In this document: positions 43,321 through 54,300 of the stretch, in pieces | How the letters are laid out: the number at the start of each line of letters is the position of its first letter | Position numbering within the stretch: position 1 is the stretch's first letter | Source: Prochlorococcus marinus XMU1419 | GTDB taxonomy: Bacteria > Cyanobacteriota > Cyanobacteriia > PCC-6307 > Cyanobiaceae | Direction: 5' to 3' | Assembly (NCBI RefSeq): GCF_017695955.1 | Contig: NZ_JAAORO010000002.1 | Coordinates: 361,748 to 425,747 of the forward strand | Length of the DNA stretch: 64,000 nucleotides | Notes under the pieces: generated by a model | What the model was told of the DNA's origin: nothing | Database searches by the model: none | Seen by the model: only the letters and a program-made list of their open reading frames with translations | Position numbers and translations under genes: made by a program

Positions 43321-43614
43321 TTAAATTTTTTTATTATGGTTTAAATTTTTTTTAGTTTCTAATTTACATTTTGTTTTTGCAACTTGATGACTTGCAGTTT
43401 TTGTAAATTCTTCGTAGTAACAATCACAAGTCTCATTCGCAATTTCTTCACTATATAACATTTCTGCTTTCATCATCTCCTCTTTGACACTCTGAATACA
43501 AAATAATTTTATGATTGAATTTTGTTTCGTTTGAGCCAAAGAATAACTATTAAGAGAGTTGAGTAGGATTATTAGATGCACTAAAATAAAGAGTTTATAT
43601 TTACTAACTTTCAT
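43321..43614 (-). CDS. small secreted cysteine-containing protein
   Basis: This 97-residue protein has an N-terminal signal peptide (hydrophobic about 8-24, cut perhaps after SLA). The mature part has four cysteines, in FCIQS, TCDCYYEEF and KTKCKLE, spaced as if to pair outside the cytoplasm. The pattern resembles small cyanobacterial proteins with a CxC-Tyr motif, of unknown role. The short gaps on both sides (ten bases to the ABC gene, nine to the helicase) argue that it is expressed with them. Confidence 0.65.
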   Translation of the reverse strand: MKVSKYKLFILVHLIILLNSLNSYSLAQTKQNSIIKLFCIQSVKEEMMKAEMLYSEEIANETCDCYYEEFTKTASHQVAKTKCKLETKKNLNHNKKI

Positions 43615-43623
43615 TCTCTATTC

Positions 43624-45402
43624 CTAGTTTCTGACTTTAATTTTTTTTAATTTATTTTTAGTTTCTCTATGCAGATCTCTGGGTAAATCTACCAAACTGT
43701 AATCATTAAAAATCTGTATCTTACCTATTGATCTGCCATTTATATTAGTTGAATTGCAGATTGAAGATATAATATTTGCAACTCTAACACCATCAAATTT
43801 ACCAAAGTTAAATTTGTAGGTTTCAAAAGAATCATTTTGATAATTATTTCTTCTATTTGAATTTCTCATACGATTATTAATATTTCTATTTGATCTATTT
43901 CGATCAGTATTATTTTGTTTATGAATCCAAGAATCATCTTCATCAACAAAAAATGATTTATTACCTATTACTAAATTAATCGCCGCCATTGCAATATTTG
44001 AGTCATCCATAGAGTATTTTTCTTTTAAATTGTCTAGTACATCAATAATCAAAGCTTTATTTTCTTCATTTTCATATTTATCTAAAGAACTCCCATTAAC
44101 ATTATCTATAAGTTTCTCCATCCTTTTCTCATTTATTATTTTATTACTTGGTATATTAATTTCTTCAATCTTAGTTCTTGTTGAGTTTTCTAAGTTTCTT
44201 AGAAAATGTTTTTCTCTTTGATTAACAAATAAAATTGCTTCTCCTGATCTACCTGCCCTTCCAGTTCTTCCAATTCTATGAGTATATGTTTCCTTGTCAA
44301 AAGGAAAATCGTAATTTACAACAAGTTTTATCCTCTCAACATCTAATCCTCTAGCTGCCACATCAGTTGCAACAAGGATATTAATAAATCCTTTTTTTAA
44401 TCTATCTACAGTATTTTCTCTTTGATTTTGAGGTATATCTCCATTAAGTACTGCCACAGTATGACCTGAATTCTCTAAAGCTTCAGCTATTGAAGTAGTA
44501 AGTAGTTTTGTCCTCACAAAAATAATCACTCCCTCGTTATTAAGTTCTAATATTCTTTTTAAAGCATCTAACTTATGATGCCTTTGTACATAAAGAAATT
44601 TTTGCGAAATTAATTGAGTTTCTTTTTTGACACTTTTGATTAATATTTCGGCGGGATCATTTAGATATTTTTTTGCTATATTTTTTATCTCGCTAGGCAT
44701 TGTTGCTGAAAACAATACCATCTGCTTATTTTCCGGAAGTTGATCTATTATCCATTCAATATCTTCAAGAAAACCCATATTTAACATTTCATCTGCTTCA
44801 TCTAAAACAAGACAATTTATATATTTAATTTTAAAAGTCCCCTGCCTTATATGATCCATTATTCGGCCTGGGGTTCCAACTACAACATCAACCTTTCTTT
44901 TCAATGCAGAAATTTGATTTCGATAGTCGGTACCTCCATATATTGCAACCGTCTTAAAATTACTAGATTCAGAACTATAACTTTTAAAAGATTCTGCCAC
45001 TTGAGTTGCTAATTCTCTTGTAGGAGTCATTACTAAAACTTTGGCATTTAATTCTTTACTATCTGTAAGTTTTTCTATTAATGGCAATGCGAAAGCTGCA
45101 GTCTTTCCTGTTCCTGTTTGTGCTTGGCCTAGTAAATCTCTGCCTAACATTAGTTCAGGAATTGCAGCTTTTTGGATGGGAGTTGGATTTTTATATCCTT
45201 TATTTCTTAACGAATTTAAGATTGATTGATTAAAACCAAAATCTAGAAATCCATTCTCATTATCATTTTTTGAAACTTCCAATGGTTCAGATTCAATTTC
45301 TTTTTTATTCTCTATGTTCCTTAACTGAAGCAGGGAAGCATCTTCATTCTGAGATTTTTCCTGCTCACTACCATGAGATTTACTATCTTTTTTTAAAGCC
45401 AT
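43624..45402 (-). CDS. deaD: DEAD-box RNA helicase (DeaD/CsdA type)
   Basis: This 592-residue helicase has the Q motif (PTPIQ), Walker A AQTGTGKTA, DEADEM, SATMP, VATDVAARGLD and HRIGRTGRAGR in order. After the helicase core comes a DbpA-like RNA-binding domain at the C-terminus (about 525-592; VRVANIISSICN, GKIQIFNDYSLVDL), preceded by an Asn/Arg-rich stretch. The N-terminal 50 residues are charged. The family unwinds structured RNA, in cold-shock adaptation and ribosome assembly. A strong hairpin sits in its leader, next to the start codon. Confidence 0.92.
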   Translation of the reverse strand: MALKKDSKSHGSEQEKSQNEDASLLQLRNIENKKEIESEPLEVSKNDNENGFLDFGFNQSILNSLRNKGYKNPTPIQKAAIPELMLGRDLLGQAQTGTGKTAAFALPLIEKLTDSKELNAKVLVMTPTRELATQVAESFKSYSSESSNFKTVAIYGGTDYRNQISALKRKVDVVVGTPGRIMDHIRQGTFKIKYINCLVLDEADEMLNMGFLEDIEWIIDQLPENKQMVLFSATMPSEIKNIAKKYLNDPAEILIKSVKKETQLISQKFLYVQRHHKLDALKRILELNNEGVIIFVRTKLLTTSIAEALENSGHTVAVLNGDIPQNQRENTVDRLKKGFINILVATDVAARGLDVERIKLVVNYDFPFDKETYTHRIGRTGRAGRSGEAILFVNQREKHFLRNLENSTRTKIEEINIPSNKIINEKRMEKLIDNVNGSSLDKYENEENKALIIDVLDNLKEKYSMDDSNIAMAAINLVIGNKSFFVDEDDSWIHKQNNTDRNRSNRNINNRMRNSNRRNNYQNDSFETYKFNFGKFDGVRVANIISSICNSTNINGRSIGKIQIFNDYSLVDLPRDLHRETKNKLKKIKVRN

Positions 45403-45406
45403 TTAA

Positions 45407-45435
45407 AATGCCTAATAATCTTCTGATTAGGCATT
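45407..45435 (-). promoter_or_regulatory. 10-bp hairpin in the leader of the DEAD-box helicase
   Basis: On the minus strand AATGCCTAAT and ATTAGGCATT form a perfect ten-base-pair stem with a nine-base loop (CAGAAGATT). The stem ends four bases before the ATG at 45400-45402, where a ribosome would bind; the loop holds the only purine-rich AGAAG. It could control translation of the helicase, for example by temperature or by the helicase itself. The structure is seen directly; the regulation is inference. Confidence 0.6.
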
Positions 45436-45540
45436 CAACAAATATCTAAATTGACTTAAATTGTTGACTAGCCTTACAGAGCCGAATTATTAATCTAACA
45501 TCCTGGGGTTAAGATCTTACTAATTTCTCAAAAATAAAAT

Positions 45541-47244
45541 TTAATTTAAATAATATATATCTAGAAATTTTTTCGCTCTTGTAACAGCAGTATAAAATAA
45601 CCTTCTTTCAAAATTATCTCTGCAAAAAATATTTTCATTATCTTTTTTTTCTTTTATAGCATATTGATTTGTTTTATACTTTTGAGACCACAAAATGCTT
45701 ACTTTTTCAGATTCACTTCCTTGAGATTTATGAATAGTAATAGCAATTGCTGGCACAACATTTTCTAAATTAGATGGATCAACTAATGTGACAATTTCTT
45801 CATTATTATCATTAAATTTTCTAAAAAGATATTTTCTTTTATTTTTTAAACCTATAATTACTCCGATATCCCCATTTGACAATCCAAGTTCATTATTATT
45901 TTTTGTACACATTATTGGAACACCCTCGTTAAGAGTTTTAAGGTCATAGGGTTTTTTTTGACCAAAAACAATTTCATTCAAATATTCAACACTCCATATT
46001 CCGGAATTTTTTTCGCATAAAATCAAGTGGCTTTGTAAATCCAGAAATATCTTATCTACTAAATCTTTTTCATTAAGCAATAAATTATCAATACGCTCAT
46101 CAAATATATATTGTTTTTTACTTAAATTTGAAGTTGAAAGATTTAACTGTTTTAGATGACTTGTAATCGAAAAAAATAGATCTTTTGGAATATCTTTTTC
46201 TCTACTTTTTGCAATATTAATTTCATTTGAATTATTATCTTTTTCTAATTCTTTTATCTTTTGATTAAGTAAAGAAGAATCATTATTAAATATTAAATTA
46301 CTAATTAATGCTATATCTCCACTATTTCTAAAAGTTTTTTCTAAATTTACTACACAATATTTAATTGAACTATTATCACCATATTCAAACAAATAATTCC
46401 AAATAGAACAGTTATTTACTGGAGACAATTGATTTTTATCTCCAACTAAAATAATTTTACAGTCCTTTGCTAGTAAATTCAAAACTGATTCAATTAAATC
46501 GATATTAACCATTGACATTTCATCAATTATGAAAATATCAAGCTCTTTTAGTTTGAATTTCAACTTAAGTGATTTATTTTGAGAATTTAAAATCCATCTA
46601 TGTAAAGTTTGAAATTCTATTTGGTCTAGAAATTTGCCAAGGGTAATATTTTTTTTATCATTAAGAGCTTCTTTTAGACGAGATGTAGCTTTACCCGTTG
46701 GAGCAGACAAACCAATATTTAAAAAGTTATCAATTCTAAGCAGTTCTACTATTAACTTTATTATTAAAGTGGTTTTACCCGTACCTGGTCCTCCTTGAAG
46801 GAAAACTAAGTTTGAATATTTAAATATATTTTTAATTTGATCAATTTTATTATCATCTTTATAAATTATCGAGTTGATTAAATTCTTAGTATCAATTTTT
46901 TTTAGAAATAAATTAATAACTCTTTCTATCTTTTTTGACCATTTTGATAAGGATAATTTTCTATTCACTAATACGAATGGAGAATTAAGGAAACCTATCA
47001 AACCTATATTTTTTAGAACATCAATATGTTTATTTGGCCAGCCATCTTCTAATAATTCAAAGATTATTAAACTATTATCTAAATCAATAATAGTTTCACC
47101 ATTTTTTTCAAACTCTAATAAAATTTTTATTGCATCTTTTACGAAATTTCCATATTTTTTTTCATTGAATTTGAAGATACCTAAGATTAAATTAAATATA
47201 TGATCATATTGGAAATTTTCAATATCAGTAGTAGTTTTAGTCAT
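45541..47244 (-). CDS. recD: exodeoxyribonuclease V alpha subunit
   Basis: RecD is the 5'-3' helicase of the RecBCD enzyme. The 567-residue protein has Walker A GGPGTGKTT near residue 155, DEMSMVN, the GDKNQLSPV segment and the C-terminal AIAITIHKSQGSE and YTAVTRAKK motifs. It begins one base after recB ends. The protein is rich in Ile, Lys and Asn, in line with very AT-rich DNA. It is the last gene of the pdxJ-ycf54-recC-methyltransferase-recB-recD run. Confidence 0.92.
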   Translation of the reverse strand: MTKTTTDIENFQYDHIFNLILGIFKFNEKKYGNFVKDAIKILLEFEKNGETIIDLDNSLIIFELLEDGWPNKHIDVLKNIGLIGFLNSPFVLVNRKLSLSKWSKKIERVINLFLKKIDTKNLINSIIYKDDNKIDQIKNIFKYSNLVFLQGGPGTGKTTLIIKLIVELLRIDNFLNIGLSAPTGKATSRLKEALNDKKNITLGKFLDQIEFQTLHRWILNSQNKSLKLKFKLKELDIFIIDEMSMVNIDLIESVLNLLAKDCKIILVGDKNQLSPVNNCSIWNYLFEYGDNSSIKYCVVNLEKTFRNSGDIALISNLIFNNDSSLLNQKIKELEKDNNSNEINIAKSREKDIPKDLFFSITSHLKQLNLSTSNLSKKQYIFDERIDNLLLNEKDLVDKIFLDLQSHLILCEKNSGIWSVEYLNEIVFGQKKPYDLKTLNEGVPIMCTKNNNELGLSNGDIGVIIGLKNKRKYLFRKFNDNNEEIVTLVDPSNLENVVPAIAITIHKSQGSESEKVSILWSQKYKTNQYAIKEKKDNENIFCRDNFERRLFYTAVTRAKKFLDIYYLN

Positions 47245-47245
47245 T

Positions 47246-50200
47246 CTAAAAAAGATTATCTAAATAATTTATTCTGTTTAGAGGTGCTTTGCCGATAAAA
47301 ATACCTGGAGATATATCTTTCGAATTAGATTTTTCAAATAATTCAAAATCTGGCAATCCCTTTAAAAATAGATAAATATATCCTCCTAGATGTTTGTGTG
47401 GTTGATAATTTTTAAGTCGCCACTTTAATAATCTATGCAATGCTAATAAATAAAGATGTGATTGCAATGGATAATGATGTTTAATCATTTCATTTCTCAT
47501 ATTTTCATAGTTATAGTTTCTTGGTAAACAATCACCATTATTACTACCAGAAATAAAATTACTTTTCCAATCAATTACCCACCATTTACTATCTTCTAAT
47601 CTATTCCCTACTGGGAAAACACAATCAATACATCCTGAATGAAAGCCTTTATTCATAATTTGAAGATCATTTATTTTGTTTGCATATTCTTCACCAAATT
47701 CATATTCCTGATCTAAAAAAAAGCATTTTGAAATATCATTCGAATTAATATTTCTACCTTCATAAGAAAGAGTTAAATCATATTTAAGCTCCTTAATAAA
47801 GTATTCATTTGGAATATCAACTAGTTTCTTATTCTGTAATTCACTACCTAAGGATATATTTATAATTCTTAAAATCGCATCTTTTACTTTAAAAGCCAAA
47901 GAAGTATCAATTTGATGAAAGTTCAATTCCTCAATAATTAAATCAATTAATTCTTGATTATTATCGTTTCTAAATTCAAATCTTTCTATTATTTTGTGAA
48001 GGCAAGTCCCAGCAATAGTTCCTTTTGGGAATTCACTTAATGGATTTGGATAGGAAAAATAATTAGGATAATTCTTTGATTTCCTAACTTTAGAATCTTT
48101 GATAATTGATATATTATCTTCATAATCCTTATATTGATTAATGACTGCATCAATATTTTTATCTTTACGTATCCAAGAAGAATAACTTGCATAAGAAATA
48201 AATTGATCAGAATTCAATTTACTAGATATTTTTTTATTAACATTGTCGATTTTCCATAGATTATTATTCAATCGGTTGGTTTGGAACTTAGCAAAAATTT
48301 CTTTTATTTTCTCTTTTTCTAAACTGACTTCAAAAGTTGACTTATAAATATTTATATTTTCTAAATTATCAAGTAAATCAATATTTAAAATATTATTTGT
48401 ATCTTCTAAATCATTAAAAACAATAAGTTTATATTTGCTCCTTGTAAGTGCTACATAAATTAACCTCTCGCTCTCTTTAAATAAATCTTCTTCTTCTAGT
48501 AATTTAAATTTTTCAACCTTCGAGTAATTATTAGAAATATTAATATATATGTTTCTATCAATATTTGATTTCCAAAGAGGTCCTTTAATTTTATTTGATT
48601 TATTTGAAATATTTGAGAGATATGGACATAGGACCATTTCAAATTCGAGGCCCTTGCTACTATGAATTGTAGAAAGATTTATTCCATTTTGAAGATTATA
48701 ATCTTTAGTCAAAAAATCTTCTCCAGTACAAGTTCTTAAAATATTATCTAACTGATTTTTATACCAGTTGAAGACTTTATTGAGATTAAAATCATTATTA
48801 ATTAATTCTATTTCAACAATTTCTGATAGTTGAAATAAATTTGAATTTAAATCTAAATCGTTAATAATTGAGGATGAATTATAATTTATAAGGAGTTCAT
48901 TAACAATGTTTAAAAAACCTTTTTCTCTTATTTCCTGAGACCAAGTAATGCATTTATTAATTAAAATTTCTAAATTACTACTAATTCCATCGTCAAGTAA
49001 TTCTTTTAATTCTATTTCTATAAACTTTGAAGTAGCAAGCAAAGTTATATTTTTAAAAAACCTCGGATTTAATAAACATTCAATGAATAAAAATATTAGA
49101 GAACTTGCTTCTGTATCAAAAATATTTTGTTTATTTTGAATTTTGCATGGGAGGTTAAACTGATTTAATTTTTTTTTAAAATCTAAGCATTGCGAATTAT
49201 TTAAAGTAAGAATTGCAATTTTATTGATATCAATTTCTTTATTATTTAAAATGAAGTTTACAATGTAATCAGTTACAAGATCCTCTATATCAGTTTCCTT
49301 TTTTGAAAATTCTACAATTTCAAATACATCCTTAAATTCAAATTCAGATTTAATATTTTTATTAATTCTAGAGGTTAATTTCCTATAGTTTAGTTTTGAT
49401 TTTTTAAGTCCATTAATATAAAGTTTATTAAGAACATCGATTAATTTTTTTGAGGATCTATAGTTATCTGTAAGACTAAAAACTTCGATTGCATTAGATC
49501 TTGCATCTAAGTAAGTTTCAATATCTCCACCTCTAAATTTGTAGATCGCTTGTTTTGGATCACCTACACAAAGTAAAAAATGATTTTTTGTACTAAAGAA
49601 CTTTTTTATTAAATTCCATTGAGTAACATCTGTATCTTGAAACTCGTCTACTAAGACACATTTAAATCTTTTTTGAATTTTAGATAGAGTAGTACTATTA
49701 CTAATTTCTGAATCTAGAAAAGTATTTTCTACAGTCTTTATAAGATCATTGAAGTTAAATATAGAAAAACTTTTCTTTAATTCAATTAATTTTATATAAG
49801 ATAATTGAGTAAATATTCTTACAAATTCGGTATAGAAACCTTCTTTTATTTTATAAATTTTATCTTGTAATAAATTAAATTTAGTAAAATCTAATTTTAG
49901 ATTATGTTTATTAATTTCTTTAGATATATTTTCATTGTAAAAATAGTTAGATAAAAGATCATCTTTAGAAATTTCATATATAAAATCAATCACATTTTTA
50001 GAATTAAGCCTTTTGTTAATCTCCTCAATCCAACCAAGTATTTGATTATACTTATCATTTCTTGGTTTTGCTGCATATATTTGACTTTTTCCACCACTGT
50101 CCTTAATTAATTTTCCCAACTCTATGAGTTGTAAAAATAATTCCTTACCTTTCTTATTCCATTCAACACAAAACTCGTTCCAATTTAAATAAAAAAATTC

Positions 50201-50872
50201 ACTAAAATAATTATTTAAATCAATAATCTTATATTTATTATTTATTTGAAATTTACAGATATTTTCTTGATCTATATTTTTTAAAATTTCTACAAAAAAT
50301 GATTTATTGATCCTACTTCCAAATCTAGAACTGATTTTTTTTTTATTGACTGCTGCAATAAGCTCATGATTAAGATTCAGAAAAACATCAATCCACAAGT
50401 TATCTATTACATCTTTATACAAATTATCTATATTATTCTCAATGTATGGATCTTGAGTTAAACCTATTTCAATACTATATTCGTCAATAATATTATTACA
50501 AAAAGAATGGAATGTAATTACTTCTAACTTGTAAATTTCATTAATAAAATTATCAATTTCGGATATAATTTTTTTCTTAGATTTTTCCTTCTCCTTAAAT
50601 TTTAGATACCAATCCTTAAGTGTATTATCTATCTTACTTGCATTATGATTTTGCAAATATAATTTAAAATCCTTAAATCTCAAAAGTATTTTATCTCGTA
50701 ATTCAGAACACGTATTTTTTGTAAAACTTAATAAGAGTATCTCATCTGGTTTAATTTTTTTCTCCAAAACATTTCTTAAAACAAGGTGAGCCAGAGTGAA
50801 ACTTTTGCCAGTTCCTGCACTTGCTTCTACTAATTTAAATTTGTTATCTAAATTAATTTTATTAATATCCAT
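47246..50872 (-). CDS. recB: exodeoxyribonuclease V beta subunit
   Basis: RecB combines a 3'-5' SF1 helicase with the nuclease of RecBCD, which processes DNA ends before RecA loading. Walker A VEASAGTGKSFTL is at about residues 15-27, with further helicase motifs VLVDEFQDTD, GDPKQAIYKFRGGD and LSTIHSSKGLEF, and VALTRSKYKL. The nuclease site near the C-terminus has Asp1101 and Lys in VIDWKSNF. Its 1208 residues match the family. recD follows at once, and a methyltransferase-like gene lies 12 bases upstream. Confidence 0.94.
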   Translation of the reverse strand: MDINKINLDNKFKLVEASAGTGKSFTLAHLVLRNVLEKKIKPDEILLLSFTKNTCSELRDKILLRFKDFKLYLQNHNASKIDNTLKDWYLKFKEKEKSKKKIISEIDNFINEIYKLEVITFHSFCNNIIDEYSIEIGLTQDPYIENNIDNLYKDVIDNLWIDVFLNLNHELIAAVNKKKISSRFGSRINKSFFVEILKNIDQENICKFQINNKYKIIDLNNYFSEFFYLNWNEFCVEWNKKGKELFLQLIELGKLIKDSGGKSQIYAAKPRNDKYNQILGWIEEINKRLNSKNVIDFIYEISKDDLLSNYFYNENISKEINKHNLKLDFTKFNLLQDKIYKIKEGFYTEFVRIFTQLSYIKLIELKKSFSIFNFNDLIKTVENTFLDSEISNSTTLSKIQKRFKCVLVDEFQDTDVTQWNLIKKFFSTKNHFLLCVGDPKQAIYKFRGGDIETYLDARSNAIEVFSLTDNYRSSKKLIDVLNKLYINGLKKSKLNYRKLTSRINKNIKSEFEFKDVFEIVEFSKKETDIEDLVTDYIVNFILNNKEIDINKIAILTLNNSQCLDFKKKLNQFNLPCKIQNKQNIFDTEASSLIFLFIECLLNPRFFKNITLLATSKFIEIELKELLDDGISSNLEILINKCITWSQEIREKGFLNIVNELLINYNSSSIINDLDLNSNLFQLSEIVEIELINNDFNLNKVFNWYKNQLDNILRTCTGEDFLTKDYNLQNGINLSTIHSSKGLEFEMVLCPYLSNISNKSNKIKGPLWKSNIDRNIYINISNNYSKVEKFKLLEEEDLFKESERLIYVALTRSKYKLIVFNDLEDTNNILNIDLLDNLENINIYKSTFEVSLEKEKIKEIFAKFQTNRLNNNLWKIDNVNKKISSKLNSDQFISYASYSSWIRKDKNIDAVINQYKDYEDNISIIKDSKVRKSKNYPNYFSYPNPLSEFPKGTIAGTCLHKIIERFEFRNDNNQELIDLIIEELNFHQIDTSLAFKVKDAILRIINISLGSELQNKKLVDIPNEYFIKELKYDLTLSYEGRNINSNDISKCFFLDQEYEFGEEYANKINDLQIMNKGFHSGCIDCVFPVGNRLEDSKWWVIDWKSNFISGSNNGDCLPRNYNYENMRNEMIKHHYPLQSHLYLLALHRLLKWRLKNYQPHKHLGGYIYLFLKGLPDFELFEKSNSKDISPGIFIGKAPLNRINYLDNLF

Positions 50873-50884
50873 ATCTTTAAAGAA

Positions 50885-51358
50885 CTAATATTTGACCTCA
50901 TTTTTATAAAGTAAGTAATTCCTAAATTTTTTATTTAAATATTGCTCTTCTAAAGCAATCTTAAATTTAATTATTAAACCCAGACTTATTGATAAAAATA
51001 AATAATAAATAGATAGCTTGGTTATAAAAACGCCAAAGGAAATAAATATTAAAGAATAGTACATAGGATGACGCGTAAATCGATAAATACCTTTAGTTAC
51101 AAGATTGCTATTGTTTATAGGTCTTGGGAAAGGGGATAAATTTCTACCTAAGTCTTTGATTGCAACTAAAAGTATTATGAAAGCAATTATGATGATTAAA
51201 AACCCCACTAAATAAGATAAAGTACTTACTTGAATTAATTGTTTTTGTGGAATAAATTCCCATTGAAAAAAATGGAGACTAATAATAAAGAACTGTAAAA
51301 AAACAAGGATTATTTCATAAGCATCCTTTAAAAAAATTTTTAACTGAAATTTAGTCAT
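50885..51358 (-). CDS. isoprenylcysteine carboxyl methyltransferase-like membrane protein
   Basis: This 157-residue protein has four hydrophobic segments and the C-terminal signature GIYRFTRHPMYYSLIFISFG, typical of the ICMT/PEMT family of membrane methyltransferases. The Arg-His-Pro-Met-Tyr core that binds SAM is intact. The substrate is unknown; in bacteria such proteins methylate lipids, thiols or small metabolites. It sits between recC (three bases) and recB (12 bases), so it must share their mRNA, yet it has no evident role in DNA repair. Confidence 0.8.
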   Translation of the reverse strand: MTKFQLKIFLKDAYEIILVFLQFFIISLHFFQWEFIPQKQLIQVSTLSYLVGFLIIIIAFIILLVAIKDLGRNLSPFPRPINNSNLVTKGIYRFTRHPMYYSLIFISFGVFITKLSIYYLFLSISLGLIIKFKIALEEQYLNKKFRNYLLYKNEVKY

Positions 51359-51361
51359 TAT

Positions 51362-54300
51362 TTATTTCTTTAATGCATTAATAAGTGGAGCATATAATCT
51401 GAATGATAATTTATCAAAATTATTATTTCTCAAAAAGAAATCTGGTTCTTTTTCATTTCCAAAACATAATTTCATTTCAATATTATCTCTTTCTCCTTTA
51501 GAAAAAGATTTATTACCAATCCATCTATCAGTAAAAGCTTTTTTCTCATTTTTTGATTTTATTTTTGCTTCTACGTATTTATAAGAACTTTCTGGAGGGA
51601 GAGGAAAACATTTTTCAGAATAATTTTTAAAAATATTTACGTATTCCTCCAAAATTAAATTTGACGCAATTGTGCCAGGTGATTGAATAATTTGCGATTT
51701 ATAATTATTTTCTGTTCTAAAAATTACTTTAGTCTTTTTTATATTCTTCTTTAAAGAAGAAATGAAGAGTGATTTTATCCAGACCTCTGTCAAACGACTT
51801 AAACTTAGTTTCGAATGAATTAATTCAATTACGGTGTCATCAGCGATGAAATATTCTTCTTTATTTGCATTTGATTTTACATAAATTCTATTAATCTGAT
51901 TATGTTGACTCAAACTTATAGATAGACTTTCTAATAAATCTTTGATTTCTTTTTCTTTTATAAAAATGCTATTTTTAGGCATAATAATACCATTTTCAAC
52001 CAATTGATCATTAATATTCAAATTTTTTAAATCATCAATAATATTATGGTTATCAATTTCTAATTCCTTGATTATCCCTTTAATTATTTGCGATTTCTGC
52101 AGATTACTTATATTCTCCTCGTCTGGATGATGAATAAATATTTCCTTGGGAGAAATATTTTTTTTATTTAGCCAATATTTTTGCGGAGTCTTAAACCAAT
52201 AAATGAGTTCAGATAATTTGTAATTTTTAATATCAAATTTTTTTTCATTCCAATCTATATCTTCTACTAAAGAATAATTTCTTTTAATTAGCTTAGAACT
52301 ATCAAGATCAATCTTTTCTTTTTTAATTAAATCAGAATCTTTAATTATTAGTTCTTTTTGGCCTTGGTTTAAAAAACTATCGAAAAAATAAATTAACTCT
52401 TTTATGGGAAAAGAAATATCTAATTTTTTATTGTTTTTGTCTTTCTTTACCCAATTAACTATAAATTTATCTCTGGAGGCAATTAACAATTCTAGAAATG
52501 AATATTTCTCTCTTTCATAAACGGAAGGATCGCCCAGATGATATTTATTATTTAATATATTAAAATTTGCATTCTTCGATAATTTTGGATAATAAACACT
52601 ATTCATGTCTATTAGGAAAATAACCTTATGTGAGATATGCCTTGCATTCTCAATACCGCTTACTAGGATCTTGTTGATAGGTGATTTGCTTTGAAATTTA
52701 GCCTTATTTATACTGGAAATTAATATCTCTCTAAAAACATTTAACAAAATAACATCATCAGATATTAAAGGTATTGCTGCGTAATTATCAATAATTCTAT
52801 TTATTTCACTTATTTCTAAATTAAAATTTTCATTAAAATCAGCAATATTTTTTAATATTATTTTTATCTTTTCAACCCAACCTGAGAAAGGAAAGGATCC
52901 CCTAAGCAAATTAATATATTTTTTTAACTGAAGTAATATTTTAAGCCATTTATTCAAATCTAAACTTATATTTTTTGAGCTAAATGGTTTTAAATTAAAA
53001 TTACTTAAATTGACTTCTTTGTCATAAATCAAGCCTAAAGTAATTCTATTTATACACCACTCTAGGCTATTTTTTTCTTCACCTAATCTTTCATTAGCAT
53101 CTAATCCCCAATGAAAACCAACTTGAGTAAGTAAAAAAATAATTTCATCCTTCTCTGTAATATTAAAACCAAAAATATTCTGAGTTACTTTCTTAGAAAG
53201 AATATAATCCAATTTTTCAAGTGTTATTTTCTCATTTACTATTTCAGTGATATCAATTAAAAATTTATAAATGTCTGGAGAATCATGATTTTCCTCATCA
53301 ATAAAAAAATAAGGTATCTTTTCACCATTAATTAACTCATTATGAAAGATATACCTTAGAAAAGGTTTAATTTGATTAGTTTGTGGAGATAAAACAGCGA
53401 TATCACTATATTTAATGTCCTCGCAAGAATTTATTATTTCTATAATTTTATTTCTTAAATATTCTAATTGACTATTCTGATTAAAATGCTCACAAAATAA
53501 TATTGAATCATCCTTTTCATTTACTGTAAACTCAATGCTGTTATTATCAATTAGTCTTTTTTGTATTTGTTTTAGAAGAGGAATATCTTTCTTCTCATAA
53601 AATTTAGTTGTTGGATCAATATATATTAGATTATTTTTTAAATTAATACCTTCTTGATAAATATTTTCATCAATTAATTTCTGAAAGTTTGCTCCAAATT
53701 TCCCAAATATTTTCTCTATATTTGTATTGTTTAAATTAAATTTACTTTCTTTATTATCAAATTCCAACTTACCTTCAAAACAATTTATTCTGTTCCATAA
53801 ATCATCTCCCGCAGATAATAAATATAAATTTACCTTAGTAAATTTCGAAAGTTCTGAATAAAAATTAATATGTAATTTAGATAAATTATTATCGGAAATA
53901 ATATAAATTTGATTAGGTATCTTATTCTGAAAATCTTTGAATTTTTTTAAATTTTTTATCACCTCAATCATATATAAACATGCTGGTTTTTCAGATATCT
54001 TATTCTCTAATAATTTGTATAAAATTGGTTGCCAAAATTGATCTGAATTTAAATTCTTAAATAGATTGAGTGAATTAATTTCATATCTATTCCATTCAGC
54101 AATCATCTCAGGTCTAAAAATAAGATAATCAATAAAATTATTAGTAATTTTTTTTATCAAATTATAAATATCTCCATCAATTGTTTTTTTATTATCCAAA
54201 TATTTATTAATCCAATTGCTAAGTGGTAATGACTCTTTAAAGCTATTTAGATCTTCTAAGGAATCAATAATTCCCCATTTTATTGACTCAAAATTCCATA

